In this document: piece after piece, positions 16,957 through 26,415 of the stretch
Layout of the letters: each line of letters begins with the position of its first letter
Position numbering within the stretch: position 1 is the stretch's first letter
Origin: Mariniphaga sp040772505
GTDB lineage: Bacteria > Bacteroidota > Bacteroidia > Bacteroidales > Prolixibacteraceae
Reading direction: 5' to 3'
Length of the DNA stretch: 64,000 nucleotides
Assembly: GCA_040772505.1 (NCBI GenBank)
Contig: JAXGYA010000001.1
Location: 496,001 to 560,000, forward strand
Translations under genes and position numbers: made by a program
Notes under the pieces: generated by a model
Databases searched by the model: none
Told to the model about the DNA's origin: nothing
What the model saw: the letters and a program-made list of their open reading frames with translations, nothing else

Positions 16957-18408
16957 ATGAACAGAAAAATCATTCTCTTTTCAGTTGTGTCTCTGATGTT
17001 TACAGCCTGCCAAAATCAGCAAAAAAATAAAACTGAGCCGCAAAAGCCCAACATTGTTTACATTTTGGCCGACGACCTGGGCTATGGTGATTTAAGCTGT
17101 TACCGGCAGCAACGATTTTCAACGCCCAATATTGACAAGCTTGCAGAAACGGGAATTAAATTCACACAGCACTATGCCGGCAGCACGGTTTGTGCTCCGT
17201 CGCGCTCGTCGCTGATGACCGGACAGCACACCGGTCACACGTTTATTCGCGGGAATAAGGAGTGGCAGCCCGAAGGGCAGTATCCGCTGGAGGCTGAAGC
17301 CTACACGCTTGCCACAGCGCTGAAGGAAGCCGGATATACAACCGGCGCTTTTGGCAAATGGGGACTTGGCTATCCCGGCTCTGAAGGCGACCCCAACAAT
17401 CAGGGGTTTGATGAATTTTTTGGATACAACTGTCAGCGCCTGGCACACAACTATTACCCCTACCATTTGTGGCACAATCAGGATAAAATAGTTTTGGAAG
17501 GAAACCGTGGCAGCCAAACCGGACAATATGCGCCAGATATTATTCATGAACAGGCTCTTAAGTTTCTTGAAAACAATAAGGATAAACCATTCTTTATGTT
17601 TTATCCCACAACCATCCCTCATGCAGAACTTTTTGCCCCCGAAAAATATTTGGAAAAACACCGGGGAAAATATGATCCTGAAAAAGAATATAACGGAGTT
17701 GATGACGGTAAGAATTTCCGGTTAGGACCCTATGGCTCACAACCTGAATCACATGCTGCCTTTGCAGCCATGATTAACGTGTTGGATGATTGCGTGGGCG
17801 AGATTGTATCCAAACTCAAAGAGTTAGGTGTTTACGAAAACACAATCATCATTTTCACTTCTGATAACGGGCCCCACCTGGAAGGCGGTGCCGACCCCGA
17901 TTATTTCAACTCCAACGGAATTTTTAGAGGTTATAAACGCGACCTGTATGAAGGCGGAATCCGTGTGCCGATGCTGGCAGTCTGGGAAGGGAAAATTATC
18001 CCGGGCACTGTAACCGACCATGCCTCAGCCTTTTGGGATGTTTTTCCGACTGTTGCAGAAATCACCGGGGCAAAAACCCCGGAAAACATGGATGGTATTT
18101 CGTTTTTACCAACACTGCTTGATCAATCTGACCGGCAGAAGCAGCACGACTATCTCTATTGGGAATTTCACGAACAAGGCGGGCGCAAAGCGCTTCGGAA
18201 AGGCGAATGGAAATTGGTGAATTACAACGTTTTCGATCCCGGCAAAACTACAACTGAACTGTATAGCATTAAATCCGACCCCGGTGAGCAAAACAATGTG
18301 GCAGATAAATATCCTGAACTGGTGAAAGAGCTTGAAACCCTGATGAATTCGGCACGCACTGAAACGGAAGTGTTTCCGTTTGAATCACGGATAAATAGCA
18401 ATTTCTGA
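16957..18408 (+). CDS. Cys-type arylsulfatase lipoprotein
   Basis: This 483-residue type I sulfatase hydrolyses a sulfate ester. A lipoprotein signal (LMFTAC, Cys18) anchors it in an outer or inner membrane. The metal-binding Asp pair occurs in YILADDLGYGD. The sulfatase signature CAPSRSSLMTGQ starts at Cys79, which an FGE or anSME maturase must convert to formylglycine. Later metal ligands appear in 'IIIFTSDNGPH'. Sulfatases of this type in Bacteroidota usually act on algal or host sulfated glycans, but no PUL (SusC/D, glycoside hydrolase) is in this window, so the substrate is open. No dedicated maturase is visible nearby; the SUMF1-fusion protein at 12310-13851 lacks the needed Cys residues. 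Confidence 0.94.
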   Translation: MNRKIILFSVVSLMFTACQNQQKNKTEPQKPNIVYILADDLGYGDLSCYRQQRFSTPNIDKLAETGIKFTQHYAGSTVCAPSRSSLMTGQHTGHTFIRGNKEWQPEGQYPLEAEAYTLATALKEAGYTTGAFGKWGLGYPGSEGDPNNQGFDEFFGYNCQRLAHNYYPYHLWHNQDKIVLEGNRGSQTGQYAPDIIHEQALKFLENNKDKPFFMFYPTTIPHAELFAPEKYLEKHRGKYDPEKEYNGVDDGKNFRLGPYGSQPESHAAFAAMINVLDDCVGEIVSKLKELGVYENTIIIFTSDNGPHLEGGADPDYFNSNGIFRGYKRDLYEGGIRVPMLAVWEGKIIPGTVTDHASAFWDVFPTVAEITGAKTPENMDGISFLPTLLDQSDRQKQHDYLYWEFHEQGGRKALRKGEWKLVNYNVFDPGKTTTELYSIKSDPGEQNNVADKYPELVKELETLMNSARTETEVFPFESRINSNF

Positions 18409-18434
18409 TATATTTGAGAAAAAACCCCGGATAT

Positions 18435-19094
18435 TCAGTTTTTGCAGCCCAATAAAAACTGCAATTCACACACATCATCAGCCCAGAAATCAGGCTGTGC
18501 ATTCTGTAAAGTTTCTCTTTTGCCAAAACCGTAGGAAACAGCTACTGTGCTAAGCCCGTGTTTTTTTCCTCCCTCAATATCAAAAACCGTATCGCCAACC
18601 ATTGCAATCTCCTTGGAAGGGGTGAGTTGCTGTGATTTAAGAAGGTCTGCAATGATGGTGGATTTGTTTGCATTTTTACCGTTGTAGTCGGCTCCTTTTA
18701 TCTCCGTTAAATACTTGTCAAATCCAAAATGTTCGCAAATCTCTATCGCATATTTCTCCAGTTTGGCTGTTGCCACATAGAGCTTTGTGCCTTCAGAATA
18801 TAACTTGTTGAGCATTTCGTAGATACCCGGATAGGGGTTATTCTCCAGTACCCCGTGTTGTGAATAAAATTCCCGGAAATTGTCAACAACGTACTGAGGG
18901 CTGTATCCGTTTAGCGAAAAAAAACTTTTAAATCCTTCCTGAATGGGCATCCCGATAAAACCTTCGGGAAGCGTGCCGTTATATCCTTTTAGTTTTAATG
19001 TATCTACGGTATGTTGAACAGCATTCACAATGCCAATAGTATTGTCAGTGAGTGTACCGTCAAGGTCAAATAATATGTGTGAAAATTTTTTCAT
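18435..19094 (-). CDS. HAD-family phosphatase (phosphoglycolate phosphatase-like)
   Basis: This is a 219-residue HAD hydrolase. Motif I is ILFDLDGTLTDN, with both Asp nucleophile and acid/base. Motif II lies at 'LYVATAKLEK' and motif III/IV at 'IAMVGDTVFDIEGGKKHG'. A helical cap occupies about residues 20-90, as in the Gph/PpaX group. The frame is open to 19139, but the ATG at 19094 (MKKFSHILFDLDG) places the catalytic motif at the usual distance from the start. It dephosphorylates a small metabolite such as phosphoglycolate, pyrophosphate or a nucleotide; the exact substrate cannot be read. It is convergent with the sulfatase gene. Confidence 0.88.
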   Translation of the reverse strand: MKKFSHILFDLDGTLTDNTIGIVNAVQHTVDTLKLKGYNGTLPEGFIGMPIQEGFKSFFSLNGYSPQYVVDNFREFYSQHGVLENNPYPGIYEMLNKLYSEGTKLYVATAKLEKYAIEICEHFGFDKYLTEIKGADYNGKNANKSTIIADLLKSQQLTPSKEIAMVGDTVFDIEGGKKHGLSTVAVSYGFGKRETLQNAQPDFWADDVCELQFLLGCKN

Positions 19095-19247
19095 GTCCCT
19101 GCAAAGATAAGAAACAAGCAAAAGTTTGCCTTTTTTCAATAAAAATCATCCTTAATATTGAGTATTTGTTAAATCTCTATTCGTTCAATTCCACTATCTT
19201 TGTGTTTTTAATCACAAATACCATTTAATTCAGGAAAAAGTTTCAAT

Positions 19248-21281
19248 ATGGGTGAATTTAAACGCACTTTAATAACCACGGCACTTCCATACGCCAATGG
19301 ACCTCTTCACATCGGACACTTGGCAGGAGTTTATGTGCCGGCAGACATCTATGCACGCTATCTCCGGTTAAAAAAAGAAGATGTGTTGCTTGTTGGCGGC
19401 TCTGACGAACATGGTGTTCCCATTACGCTGAAAGCGAGAAATGAAAATGTTACGCCACAGGAAATCGTTGATAAATTCCATGGAATCAATAAAAAGTCGT
19501 TTGAGGATTTTGGTATCTCTTTCGATGTGTATTCCAGAACCACCGCTGCAATTCACCACAAAACGGCTTCTGAGTTTTTTAAAAAGATGTATGACCAGGG
19601 ACAGTTCGTCGAAAAAATTTCTGAACAGTATTTTGATGAGGAAAACCATCAGTTTTTAGCCGACCGCTATATTATTGGCACTTGCCCTAAATGCGGATAC
19701 GAGAAGGCATACGGTGACCAGTGCGAGAACTGCGGCACATCGCTCAGCCCCACCGAGCTGATCAATCCCACTTCGATGATCAGCGGGAATAAGCCGGTGC
19801 TGAAAGAGACAAAGCATTGGTATCTTCCGTTAGACCAGTATGAACCGTGGTTGCGTGAATGGATTCTGGAAGGGCACAAAGAGTGGAAACCCAATGTTTA
19901 CGGGCAATGCAAATCATGGATTGACAGCGGACTGCAACCTCGTGCAGTTACCCGCGACCTTGATTGGGGAGTGCCTGTTCCGCTGAAAGATGCCGAAGGC
20001 AAAGTGCTTTATGTGTGGTTTGATGCCCCTATCGGTTACATTTCAGCTACCCGTGAACTGACTTCCGATTGGGAAAAATACTGGAAAGACCCTGAAACCA
20101 GGCTGATTCACTTTATCGGAAAAGATAATATCGTTTTTCACTGCATCATTTTTCCCAGCATGCTTAAGGCGGAAGGGACATACAACTTACCTGACAATGT
20201 TCCCGCCAATGAGTTTCTCAATCTGGAAAACGATAAAATTTCCACATCGCGTAACTGGGCAGTCTGGCTGCACGAATATCTTGAAGAGTTTCCCGGGAAG
20301 CAAGATGTATTGAAATACGTGCTTACTGCAAATGCTCCTGAAACAAAGGACAACGATTTCACATGGAAAGATTTTCAGGCACGAAACAACAACGAGCTGG
20401 TAGCTATTCTTGGCAACTTTGTAAACCGGGCGCTTGTGCTCACCAGCAAATATTTTGACGGGAAAGTACCTGCGCGCGGAGAGCTGACTAATTACGACAG
20501 AGAAACGATTCAATCCATTTCGTCAATAAAAAGTGAAATTGAAAAAAGCCTCAACAACTTTCGCTTTCGTGAAGGACTGAAAAACGCCATGGATTTGGCA
20601 CGGTTGGGAAACAAATATCTGGCTGATGAAGAGCCGTGGAAAATATGGAAAACCAATCCCGATCGAGTAGGTACCATATTGAATATAAGTTTGCAGATTA
20701 CGGCAAATATAACTATTTACCTGGAGCCTTTTCTGCCTGCAAGTATGGAAAAACTGCGCGGATTTCTCAATTTTGGAAAAAAGTACTGGCAAAAGGGAGG
20801 AAGTGCTGATTTGCTTACGGCAGGTCATCAGGTGGGCACACCGGAATTGCTGTTTGAGAAAATTGAGGACAGCACCATTGAAACTCAACTTCAGAAATTA
20901 CTGAATACCAAGAAGCATAATGAAATAACAGAGACAAATGTGAGCCCTGCACGGGAGAGCATTGCATTTGACGATTTTGGTAAAATGGATATTCGAGTGG
21001 GCACGGTGATAGAAGCCGAAAAGGTGAAGAAAACCAAAAAATTGCTGAAACTGAAAATTGATGTTGGGTTTGAAAAACGCACAGTAGTTTCGGGGATAGC
21101 AGAATTTTACAAACCTGAAGATTTAATTGGCAAACAGGTATCCATCCTGGTCAATTTGGAGCCAAAAAAGCTTCAGGGAATTGAGTCGCAAGGAATGATT
21201 CTTTGTGCAGAAAATGCAGACGGGTCATTCTCAATCGTTTCACCCGACCGCAAAGTGAAAAACGGCTCGGAGGTAAAATAG
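19248..21281 (+). CDS. metG: methionyl-tRNA synthetase
   Basis: This 677-residue class I synthetase charges both initiator and elongator tRNA-Met. The HIGH motif is ALPYANGPLHIGHLAG. A zinc-binding insertion has two CxxC pairs (CPKCGYEKAYGDQCENCG). The KMSKS loop is present as KISTSRNWAVW. The anticodon-binding helical domain follows, then a C-terminal EMAP-like tRNA-binding domain from about residue 570 ('FGKMDIRVGTVIEAEKVKK'), which also mediates dimerisation. The full length is normal for the MetG1-with-appendix form. A -7-like TATCTTTG lies at 19195-19202, but no TTTG is found at the proper distance upstream. Confidence 0.97.
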   Translation: MGEFKRTLITTALPYANGPLHIGHLAGVYVPADIYARYLRLKKEDVLLVGGSDEHGVPITLKARNENVTPQEIVDKFHGINKKSFEDFGISFDVYSRTTAAIHHKTASEFFKKMYDQGQFVEKISEQYFDEENHQFLADRYIIGTCPKCGYEKAYGDQCENCGTSLSPTELINPTSMISGNKPVLKETKHWYLPLDQYEPWLREWILEGHKEWKPNVYGQCKSWIDSGLQPRAVTRDLDWGVPVPLKDAEGKVLYVWFDAPIGYISATRELTSDWEKYWKDPETRLIHFIGKDNIVFHCIIFPSMLKAEGTYNLPDNVPANEFLNLENDKISTSRNWAVWLHEYLEEFPGKQDVLKYVLTANAPETKDNDFTWKDFQARNNNELVAILGNFVNRALVLTSKYFDGKVPARGELTNYDRETIQSISSIKSEIEKSLNNFRFREGLKNAMDLARLGNKYLADEEPWKIWKTNPDRVGTILNISLQITANITIYLEPFLPASMEKLRGFLNFGKKYWQKGGSADLLTAGHQVGTPELLFEKIEDSTIETQLQKLLNTKKHNEITETNVSPARESIAFDDFGKMDIRVGTVIEAEKVKKTKKLLKLKIDVGFEKRTVVSGIAEFYKPEDLIGKQVSILVNLEPKKLQGIESQGMILCAENADGSFSIVSPDRKVKNGSEVK

Positions 21282-21296
21282 CATCAAAAATTCACA

Positions 21297-21322
21297 GGCA
21301 GAAAGCAAACTGCTGTTCTGCC
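21297..21322. terminator. Bidirectional hairpin between metG and sdhB
   Basis: GGCAGAA and TTCTGCC form a 7-bp stem between the converging 3' ends. It is flanked by AAAAATT on the left and AAATTTTT on the right, so it could terminate transcription from both sides. Confidence 0.5.
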
Positions 21323-21335
21323 GTTTCAAATTTTT

Positions 21336-22097
21336 CTATTCGCTGAATCTTGCCAGTAGGTATTCCCTGTTGAGGCGTGCAATGTTGGTAATGGAAATGC
21401 TTTTGGGGCATTCCACTTCGCATGCACCGGTATTTGTACAAGAGCCGAAACCCATTTCATCCATTTTTGCCACCATACTTTTTGCACGTTTTTTTGCTTC
21501 AATTTTACCTTGTGGAAGCTTAGCCAAATGAGAAACTTTTGCGGACACAAACAACATTGCCGATGAGTTTTTGCACACTGCAACGCATGCTCCGCATCCG
21601 ATACAGGAAGCGGCATCCATGGATTCTTCCGCATCTTCATAGGAAATAGGGATTGCATTTCCATCGGGTACGCCGCCGGTATTTACCGAGACAAAGCCTC
21701 CCGCCTGAAGGATTTTTTCAAAAGCAGTGCGATCCACAACAAGGTCTTTAATCACCGGGAATGCCCTTGCACGCCATGGCTCAATGGTAATGGTTTCACC
21801 ATCCTTAAAGCGGCGCATGTGCAACTGACAAGTTGTTACTTCCGTATCGGGCCCGTGAGGCCGCCCGTTGATATAAAGGCTGCATGTGCCGCAGATTCCC
21901 TCGCGGCAATCGTGGTCGAATGCAATCGGGTCTTTCCCTTCAATAATCAGGTTATTGTTTAAAATATCGAGCATTTCAAGAAAGGAGGAACCGGTTGAAA
22001 TGTTTTCGATGGTGTAGGTTTCAAAACGACCTTTGTCGGCTGCATTATTTTGCCGCCAAACTTTTATATTTAGTTTTTTAAGAATTATATCTGCCAT
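21336..22097 (-). CDS. sdhB: succinate dehydrogenase/fumarate reductase iron-sulfur subunit
   Basis: This 253-residue subunit carries the three Fe-S clusters that link the flavoprotein to the membrane quinone site. The [2Fe-2S] ligands are in DHDCREGICGTC (Cys64, 69, 72) with a later Cys at about 90. The second cluster uses CIGCGACVAVC (165-175), and the third uses Cys220, Cys226 and Cys230. The ATG at 22097 (MADIILKKLN) is chosen because the longer frame to 22133 reads into a palindromic repeat. It is the last gene of the sdhCAB operon and is separated from sdhA by a 76-bp gap that holds this repeat. Confidence 0.96.
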   Translation of the reverse strand: MADIILKKLNIKVWRQNNAADKGRFETYTIENISTGSSFLEMLDILNNNLIIEGKDPIAFDHDCREGICGTCSLYINGRPHGPDTEVTTCQLHMRRFKDGETITIEPWRARAFPVIKDLVVDRTAFEKILQAGGFVSVNTGGVPDGNAIPISYEDAEESMDAASCIGCGACVAVCKNSSAMLFVSAKVSHLAKLPQGKIEAKKRAKSMVAKMDEMGFGSCTNTGACEVECPKSISITNIARLNREYLLARFSE

Positions 22098-22114
22098 AAT
22101 TGAAAAGATTTTAG

Positions 22115-22172
22115 TCCCTCTTAACCTCCCCAAAGTGGAGGAATCGTCCCCCCTTCGGGGGATTGGGGGAGC
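22115..22172. repeat. GC-rich palindromic element between sdhA and sdhB
   Basis: Two adjacent hairpins fill most of the sdhA-sdhB gap. The first is at 22115-22141 (CCTCCCC-AAAG-TGGAGG). The second is at 22147-22172 (CCCCCC-TTC-GGGGGATTGGGGGAG). The opening CCCTCTTAACCTCCCC closely resembles CCCTCTAACTCCCC at 1688, and the second halves share a GGGG(G)-T-(C/T)GGGG(G)AG core. This marks it as a second copy of the same dispersed element. Its location inside an operon means it is transcribed and could shape mRNA stability between the two coding regions. Confidence 0.6.
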
Positions 22173-22173
22173 T

Positions 22174-24117
22174 TTATTTATAACTTCTTTGCGTCAATTT
22201 CACATTCTCGAATACCAAATCTTCTTTATGCAACGCCGGTTCCCGGCCTTCGCCCTTGTATTCCCAGCATGAAACGTAAGCGAATTTCTCATCGTTTCGT
22301 TTTGCTTCGCCGTCATCTGTTACCGATTCTTCACGGAAATGGCCGCCACAAGATTCTTCACGGTCAAGTGCATCAAGAGCCATGAGCTCGCCAATATCAA
22401 AAAAGTCAGCTACCCGTCCGGCTTTCTCCAATTCCGGGTTCAGGTTGTTTTTCTCACCGGGAATGCGAACATCTCTCCAGAACTCTTCGCGGGCTTCACG
22501 AATCAGCTGAATAGCTTTTTTCAGACCCTCTTTATTTCTGGACATGCCTACGTAATCCCACATGATTATTCCCAGTTTTTTGTGGAAATAATCTACCGGT
22601 TTTGTGCCTTTGATATTAAATAATTTATCTATCCGGTCGTTTACAGCCTTTTCCGCTTCTGCAAATTCAGGTGCATTTGTGTCCACTTTTGGCACAAGTA
22701 TCTCATCGGCAAGGTAATCACCAATGGTGTATGGCAACACAAAATAGCCGTCAGCCAGCCCTTGCATCAGCGCCGAAGCTCCGAGGCGGTTGGCTCCATG
22801 GTCGGAAAAATTTGCCTCTCCGATGGAGTATAAGCCGGGAACCGTCGTCATCAGGTTGTAATCAACCCAATTGCCGCCCATGGAATAATGGATTGCAGGA
22901 TAAATCATCATCGGCTCTTTGTAGGGATCTACGTCGGTAATCTTCTCGTACATCTGGAAAAGGTTCCCATAGCGGGCTTTAATCACATCTTTTCCAAGCC
23001 GATCGATGGCATATTTAAAGTCAAGATAGACAGCTTTCCCTTCGGGATTTACGCCAAAGCCGGCATCACATCTCTCTTTTGCTGCACGTGAGGCAACATC
23101 GCGTGGAACCAGGTTGCCATACGAAGGATAGCGTCGTTCAAGATAAAAATCACGATCTTCCTCGGGAATATCGTTGACTTTGATTTCTCCACTGCGCAGT
23201 TTTTCTGCATCCTCAATTTTCTTAGGCACCCAAACCCTGCCATCATTGCGAAGTGATTCGGACATCAGAGTCAGTTTGGATTGCTGGTCTCCATGAACAG
23301 GAATGCAGGTAGGGTGAATCTGAACGAAACAGGGATTTGAAAAAATTGCTCCTTTTTTATAGCATTGCCAGGCAGCCGAACCGTTGCTACCCATTGCATT
23401 GGTTGAGAGAAAAAACACATTGCTGTATCCTCCGGTAGCAACAACAACTGCGTGAGCTCCAAAACGTTTTATCTCTCCGGTGACTAAGTCGCGGGCAATG
23501 ATGCCCCGTGCTTTCCCGTCGATGATAATCACATCAAGCATTTCGTGTCTGCTATACATTTCCACACTGCCCAATGCAATTTGGCGATTCATTGCCTGAT
23601 AGGCGCCAAGCAGCAATTGCTGTCCGGTTTGTCCGCGTGCATAAAAAGTGCGGCTCACCAAAACGCCGCCAAACGAACGGTTGGCAAGCAAACCGCCGTA
23701 TTCGCGGCCAAATGGCACGCCTTGGGCAACACATTGGTCAATGATGTTTGGAGAAATTTCCGCCAGACGATAAACGTTGGCTTCGCGGGAGCGGTAGTCG
23801 CCGCCCTTGATGGTATCTTCAAATAACCGGAAAACCGAGTCGTTGTCGTTTTGGTAGTTTTTTGCAGCATTTATTCCGCCCTGGGCAGAAATTGAGTGTG
23901 CGCGGCGCGGGCTGTCCTGAATGCAAAAAGCCTTCACTTTGTAGCCTAACTCTCCAAGCGAAGCAGCAGCAGATGCGCCGCCAAGTCCGGTTCCCACCAC
24001 AATTACCTCTAACCTGCGCTTATTAGCAGGGCTTACCACTTTAATATTTATTTTGTGTCTTGTCCACTTTTCGGCTAATGGCCCTTCGGGTATTTTTGAA
24101 TTTAAAATGCTCATCAT
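22174..24117 (-). CDS. sdhA: succinate dehydrogenase/fumarate reductase flavoprotein subunit
   Basis: This 647-residue flavoprotein oxidises succinate or reduces fumarate. The FAD dinucleotide motif is VIVVGTGLGGASAAASLGE-like (EVIVVGTGLGGASAA). The covalent FAD His sits in 'RRAHSISAQGGINAAK'. Further FAD/substrate regions are visible as 'GQTGQQLLLGAY' and 'ANRLGASALMQG'. The extended length, about 60 residues longer than E. coli SdhA, is typical of the B-type complexes of Bacteroidota and Bacillus/Wolinella relatives. The gene sits 9 bp after sdhC. In anaerobic Bacteroidota this complex acts mostly as menaquinol:fumarate reductase; the direction here cannot be decided from sequence. Confidence 0.96.
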   Translation of the reverse strand: MMSILNSKIPEGPLAEKWTRHKINIKVVSPANKRRLEVIVVGTGLGGASAAASLGELGYKVKAFCIQDSPRRAHSISAQGGINAAKNYQNDNDSVFRLFEDTIKGGDYRSREANVYRLAEISPNIIDQCVAQGVPFGREYGGLLANRSFGGVLVSRTFYARGQTGQQLLLGAYQAMNRQIALGSVEMYSRHEMLDVIIIDGKARGIIARDLVTGEIKRFGAHAVVVATGGYSNVFFLSTNAMGSNGSAAWQCYKKGAIFSNPCFVQIHPTCIPVHGDQQSKLTLMSESLRNDGRVWVPKKIEDAEKLRSGEIKVNDIPEEDRDFYLERRYPSYGNLVPRDVASRAAKERCDAGFGVNPEGKAVYLDFKYAIDRLGKDVIKARYGNLFQMYEKITDVDPYKEPMMIYPAIHYSMGGNWVDYNLMTTVPGLYSIGEANFSDHGANRLGASALMQGLADGYFVLPYTIGDYLADEILVPKVDTNAPEFAEAEKAVNDRIDKLFNIKGTKPVDYFHKKLGIIMWDYVGMSRNKEGLKKAIQLIREAREEFWRDVRIPGEKNNLNPELEKAGRVADFFDIGELMALDALDREESCGGHFREESVTDDGEAKRNDEKFAYVSCWEYKGEGREPALHKEDLVFENVKLTQRSYK

Positions 24118-24126
24118 ACTATTTAT

Positions 24127-24813
24127 TTAATTATATAAACCCAACATAAAATATAAGGGAATCATTGAAAAACCTACTGCAACCACAATTGCATAAATGT
24201 TTCCTATAATCTGAAGCCTTCTCATCCAGTGCTTGTTGCTCAGACCAATGGAATGAAACGCTGACCAAAACCCATGTGAAAGGTGAATTCCAAGAAATAT
24301 TCCTCCAATGATATACAGGATGTTGTGAAGCATACTTGTTTTAAACAGACCGGATACAAGGATGTAGGAGTTCTTGATTTCCCTACCGTTTATGCTGACA
24401 TCGGCAATGGTTTCGGGACTGAATTTGATTTTCCAGAAGAAGTCTCCAAGATGAATTACCAAAAAAACCAAAATGATTATTCCGATGACGATCATATTTC
24501 GGGATGTCCAGGAGCTGGAAGCGCCGGGATTTTTGGCTTCATATTTTATCGGACGCGCACGCCAGTTTTTATACTCCAAAAGAAAACCCCAGATAATATG
24601 AACCAGAAAGCCAATTGCCAAGACAGGCTCCATGATTTTTATAAACGGGTTTGTGGTCATAAAATCGGCAGCAATATTAAAAAGTTTGCCACTGTCGTCA
24701 AAAATTAATAACAGGTTCACTGACAGGTGAATGGCAATATAGAGAACCAGAAAGAGCCCTGAAATGCTCATAATAGACTTTCTGCCAATGGTAGCAGTAA
24801 AAAATTTGCTCAT
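24127..24813 (-). CDS. sdhC: succinate dehydrogenase/fumarate reductase cytochrome b subunit
   Basis: This 228-residue protein has five hydrophobic helices with conserved His residues in or near them ('LYIAIHLSVNL', 'GFLVHIIWG', 'LVIHLGDFF', 'GIHLSHGFWSAFHSIG'). This matches the diheme cytochrome b558 single-subunit anchor of type-B SQR/QFR complexes. It binds two b hemes and reacts with menaquinone. It is the first gene of the operon and is preceded by a near-perfect promoter at 24852-24883, with about 33-40 nt of leader. Confidence 0.94.
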   Translation of the reverse strand: MSKFFTATIGRKSIMSISGLFLVLYIAIHLSVNLLLIFDDSGKLFNIAADFMTTNPFIKIMEPVLAIGFLVHIIWGFLLEYKNWRARPIKYEAKNPGASSSWTSRNMIVIGIIILVFLVIHLGDFFWKIKFSPETIADVSINGREIKNSYILVSGLFKTSMLHNILYIIGGIFLGIHLSHGFWSAFHSIGLSNKHWMRRLQIIGNIYAIVVAVGFSMIPLYFMLGLYN

Positions 24814-24851
24814 AAATTATTTTTTTAATCGTATTTATTTCAAACGGGAAA

Positions 24852-24883
24852 CAAAAATAATCTAATCCTCATTTATCCCAAAA
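24852..24883 (-). promoter_or_regulatory. Promoter of the sdhCAB operon
   Basis: On the minus strand TTTG (24880-24883) and TATTTTTG (24852-24859) are spaced by 20 bp, an exact match to the Bacteroidota primary sigma consensus. It lies 39 bp upstream of the sdhC start codon. Confidence 0.75.
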
Positions 24884-24969
24884 AGTTTATTCAAAATTAG
24901 TAATTTAAATTCTCTCTAAATAATTAGATCAAAAATCTTACTTTTAGGGCAAATAACAAAATCAAAAGC

Positions 24970-26328
24970 ATGATGAGTACTTCTTTTCTTGTTTTCATTG
25001 TTGTTTCCGCAGTTGTTTTGCTTCTGTTTTTTGTGTTGAAACTCAAGCTAAGCGCTTTCATCGCCCTGCTGATTACAGCTATCTATGTTGGTATTTTGGC
25101 AGGAATGCCGTTAAAGGAGATTACCCGCTCCATTCAGGAAGGCATGGCAGGCACATTGGGATTTGTGGCAACTGTGGTTGGGCTGGGCGCCATTTTCGGG
25201 CAAATGCTTGAAAGCTCGGGGGGTGCAGAATCTCTTGCTCACTATCTGATTAAAAAGTTTGGAAGTGACCGTGCTTCATGGGCTATGGTTGTCACCGGTT
25301 TTGTGGTTGCAATTCCGGTTTTCCTTGATGTGGGGTTTATTATCATTGTTCCGATAATTTATGCACTGTCGCGCGATACCAAAAAATCGCTGCTCTATTA
25401 TGCCATTCCGCTACTTGCCGGACTTGCAGTAACCCACAGTTTTGTGCCGCCTACACCCGGTCCGGTTGCTGTGGCAGATATAATAAATGTGCAGTTGGGC
25501 TGGGTAATTTTGTTAGGCTCTGCCATCGGTTTGCCCATTGCTGTGCTTGCAGGTCCGGTTTGGGGAAAATTTATTTCGAGAAAAATTTACCTGGAACCTC
25601 CTCCACATTTTGATAATGAGTTGCATAAAGTTGATCCGGAGAATCATCCTCCGTTTCGTTTGATTGCAGTTGTCATCTCTATTCCGTTGCTGCTGATTTT
25701 GGTAAATACTTTCACCGGGGTAGCTGTTTCAAAAGGATTTGTTCCTCAATCGGTATGGACAGATATTCTTGAATTTGTAGGACACCCGTTTTCAGCACTG
25801 ATTATTGCCACGCTGATGGCTATCTATTTTCTTTGCATCAGGCGCGGAATGGGAAGACAGCAAGTTTTGGATTTAAGTACCAAAGCGCTCGGCCCGGCAG
25901 GAATCATCATATTAATTACCGGCGCCGGCGGCGTTTTGAAGCAGATGTTGATCGACAGCGGTATCGGTCAGATTATGGCAGAATCCATGGCAGGTTCATC
26001 CCTGCCGCCCATCTTGCTGGCATGGACACTTGCTGCCGTTGTGCGGATTACGCAGGGCTCTGCCACCGTGGCTATGATAACCGCTGCTGGCATTATTGCT
26101 CCTGTGATTGGCGAGTTTGGGCTGAGTGATCCCCATCGGGCGCTGGTGGTGATTGCAATTGCAGCCGGAGCAACAATTCTGTCGCATGTGAACGACAGCG
26201 GATTCTGGCTGGTGAGCAAATATTTAGGGATGAATGAAAAGCAGACACTTCAGAGTTGGACGGTTATGGAAACCATCATTGCAGTCAGTGGACTGATACT
26301 CACACTGCTCGTGAGCCTGATAATTTAA
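24970..26328 (+). CDS. GntP-family gluconate-type proton symporter
   Basis: This 452-residue membrane protein has 12 or more hydrophobic helices and belongs to the GntP/gluconate:H+ symporter family. Typical segments are 'FVATVVGLGAIFGQMLESSGG', 'IPVFLDVGFIIIVPI', 'HSFVPPTPGPVAVAD' and 'ITQGSATVAMITAAG'. The conserved end segment 'HVNDSGFWLVSKYLGMN' is also present. It would import gluconate or a related sugar acid (idonate, fructuronate, glycerate). Two ATGs are adjacent (24970 and 24973). It stands alone, divergent from the sdh operon. Nearby genes for a D-2-hydroxyacid dehydrogenase and a lactonase (41424-42368) would fit sugar-acid use, but they are not linked to it. Confidence 0.92.
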   Translation: MMSTSFLVFIVVSAVVLLLFFVLKLKLSAFIALLITAIYVGILAGMPLKEITRSIQEGMAGTLGFVATVVGLGAIFGQMLESSGGAESLAHYLIKKFGSDRASWAMVVTGFVVAIPVFLDVGFIIIVPIIYALSRDTKKSLLYYAIPLLAGLAVTHSFVPPTPGPVAVADIINVQLGWVILLGSAIGLPIAVLAGPVWGKFISRKIYLEPPPHFDNELHKVDPENHPPFRLIAVVISIPLLLILVNTFTGVAVSKGFVPQSVWTDILEFVGHPFSALIIATLMAIYFLCIRRGMGRQQVLDLSTKALGPAGIIILITGAGGVLKQMLIDSGIGQIMAESMAGSSLPPILLAWTLAAVVRITQGSATVAMITAAGIIAPVIGEFGLSDPHRALVVIAIAAGATILSHVNDSGFWLVSKYLGMNEKQTLQSWTVMETIIAVSGLILTLLVSLII

Positions 26329-26415
26329 GAATCTTTTTGTCCTAAAAAAGACGTGAATTGATTTTTATAATTATATTTGTCCAATTAAAATTATAAATAG
26401 CTAAATTAAGTTGTT

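Noticed and set aside
19195..19202. Full promoter for metG
   Set aside because: The -7 element fits, but the nearest TTTG is 26 bp upstream, outside the normal 19-21 bp spacing.
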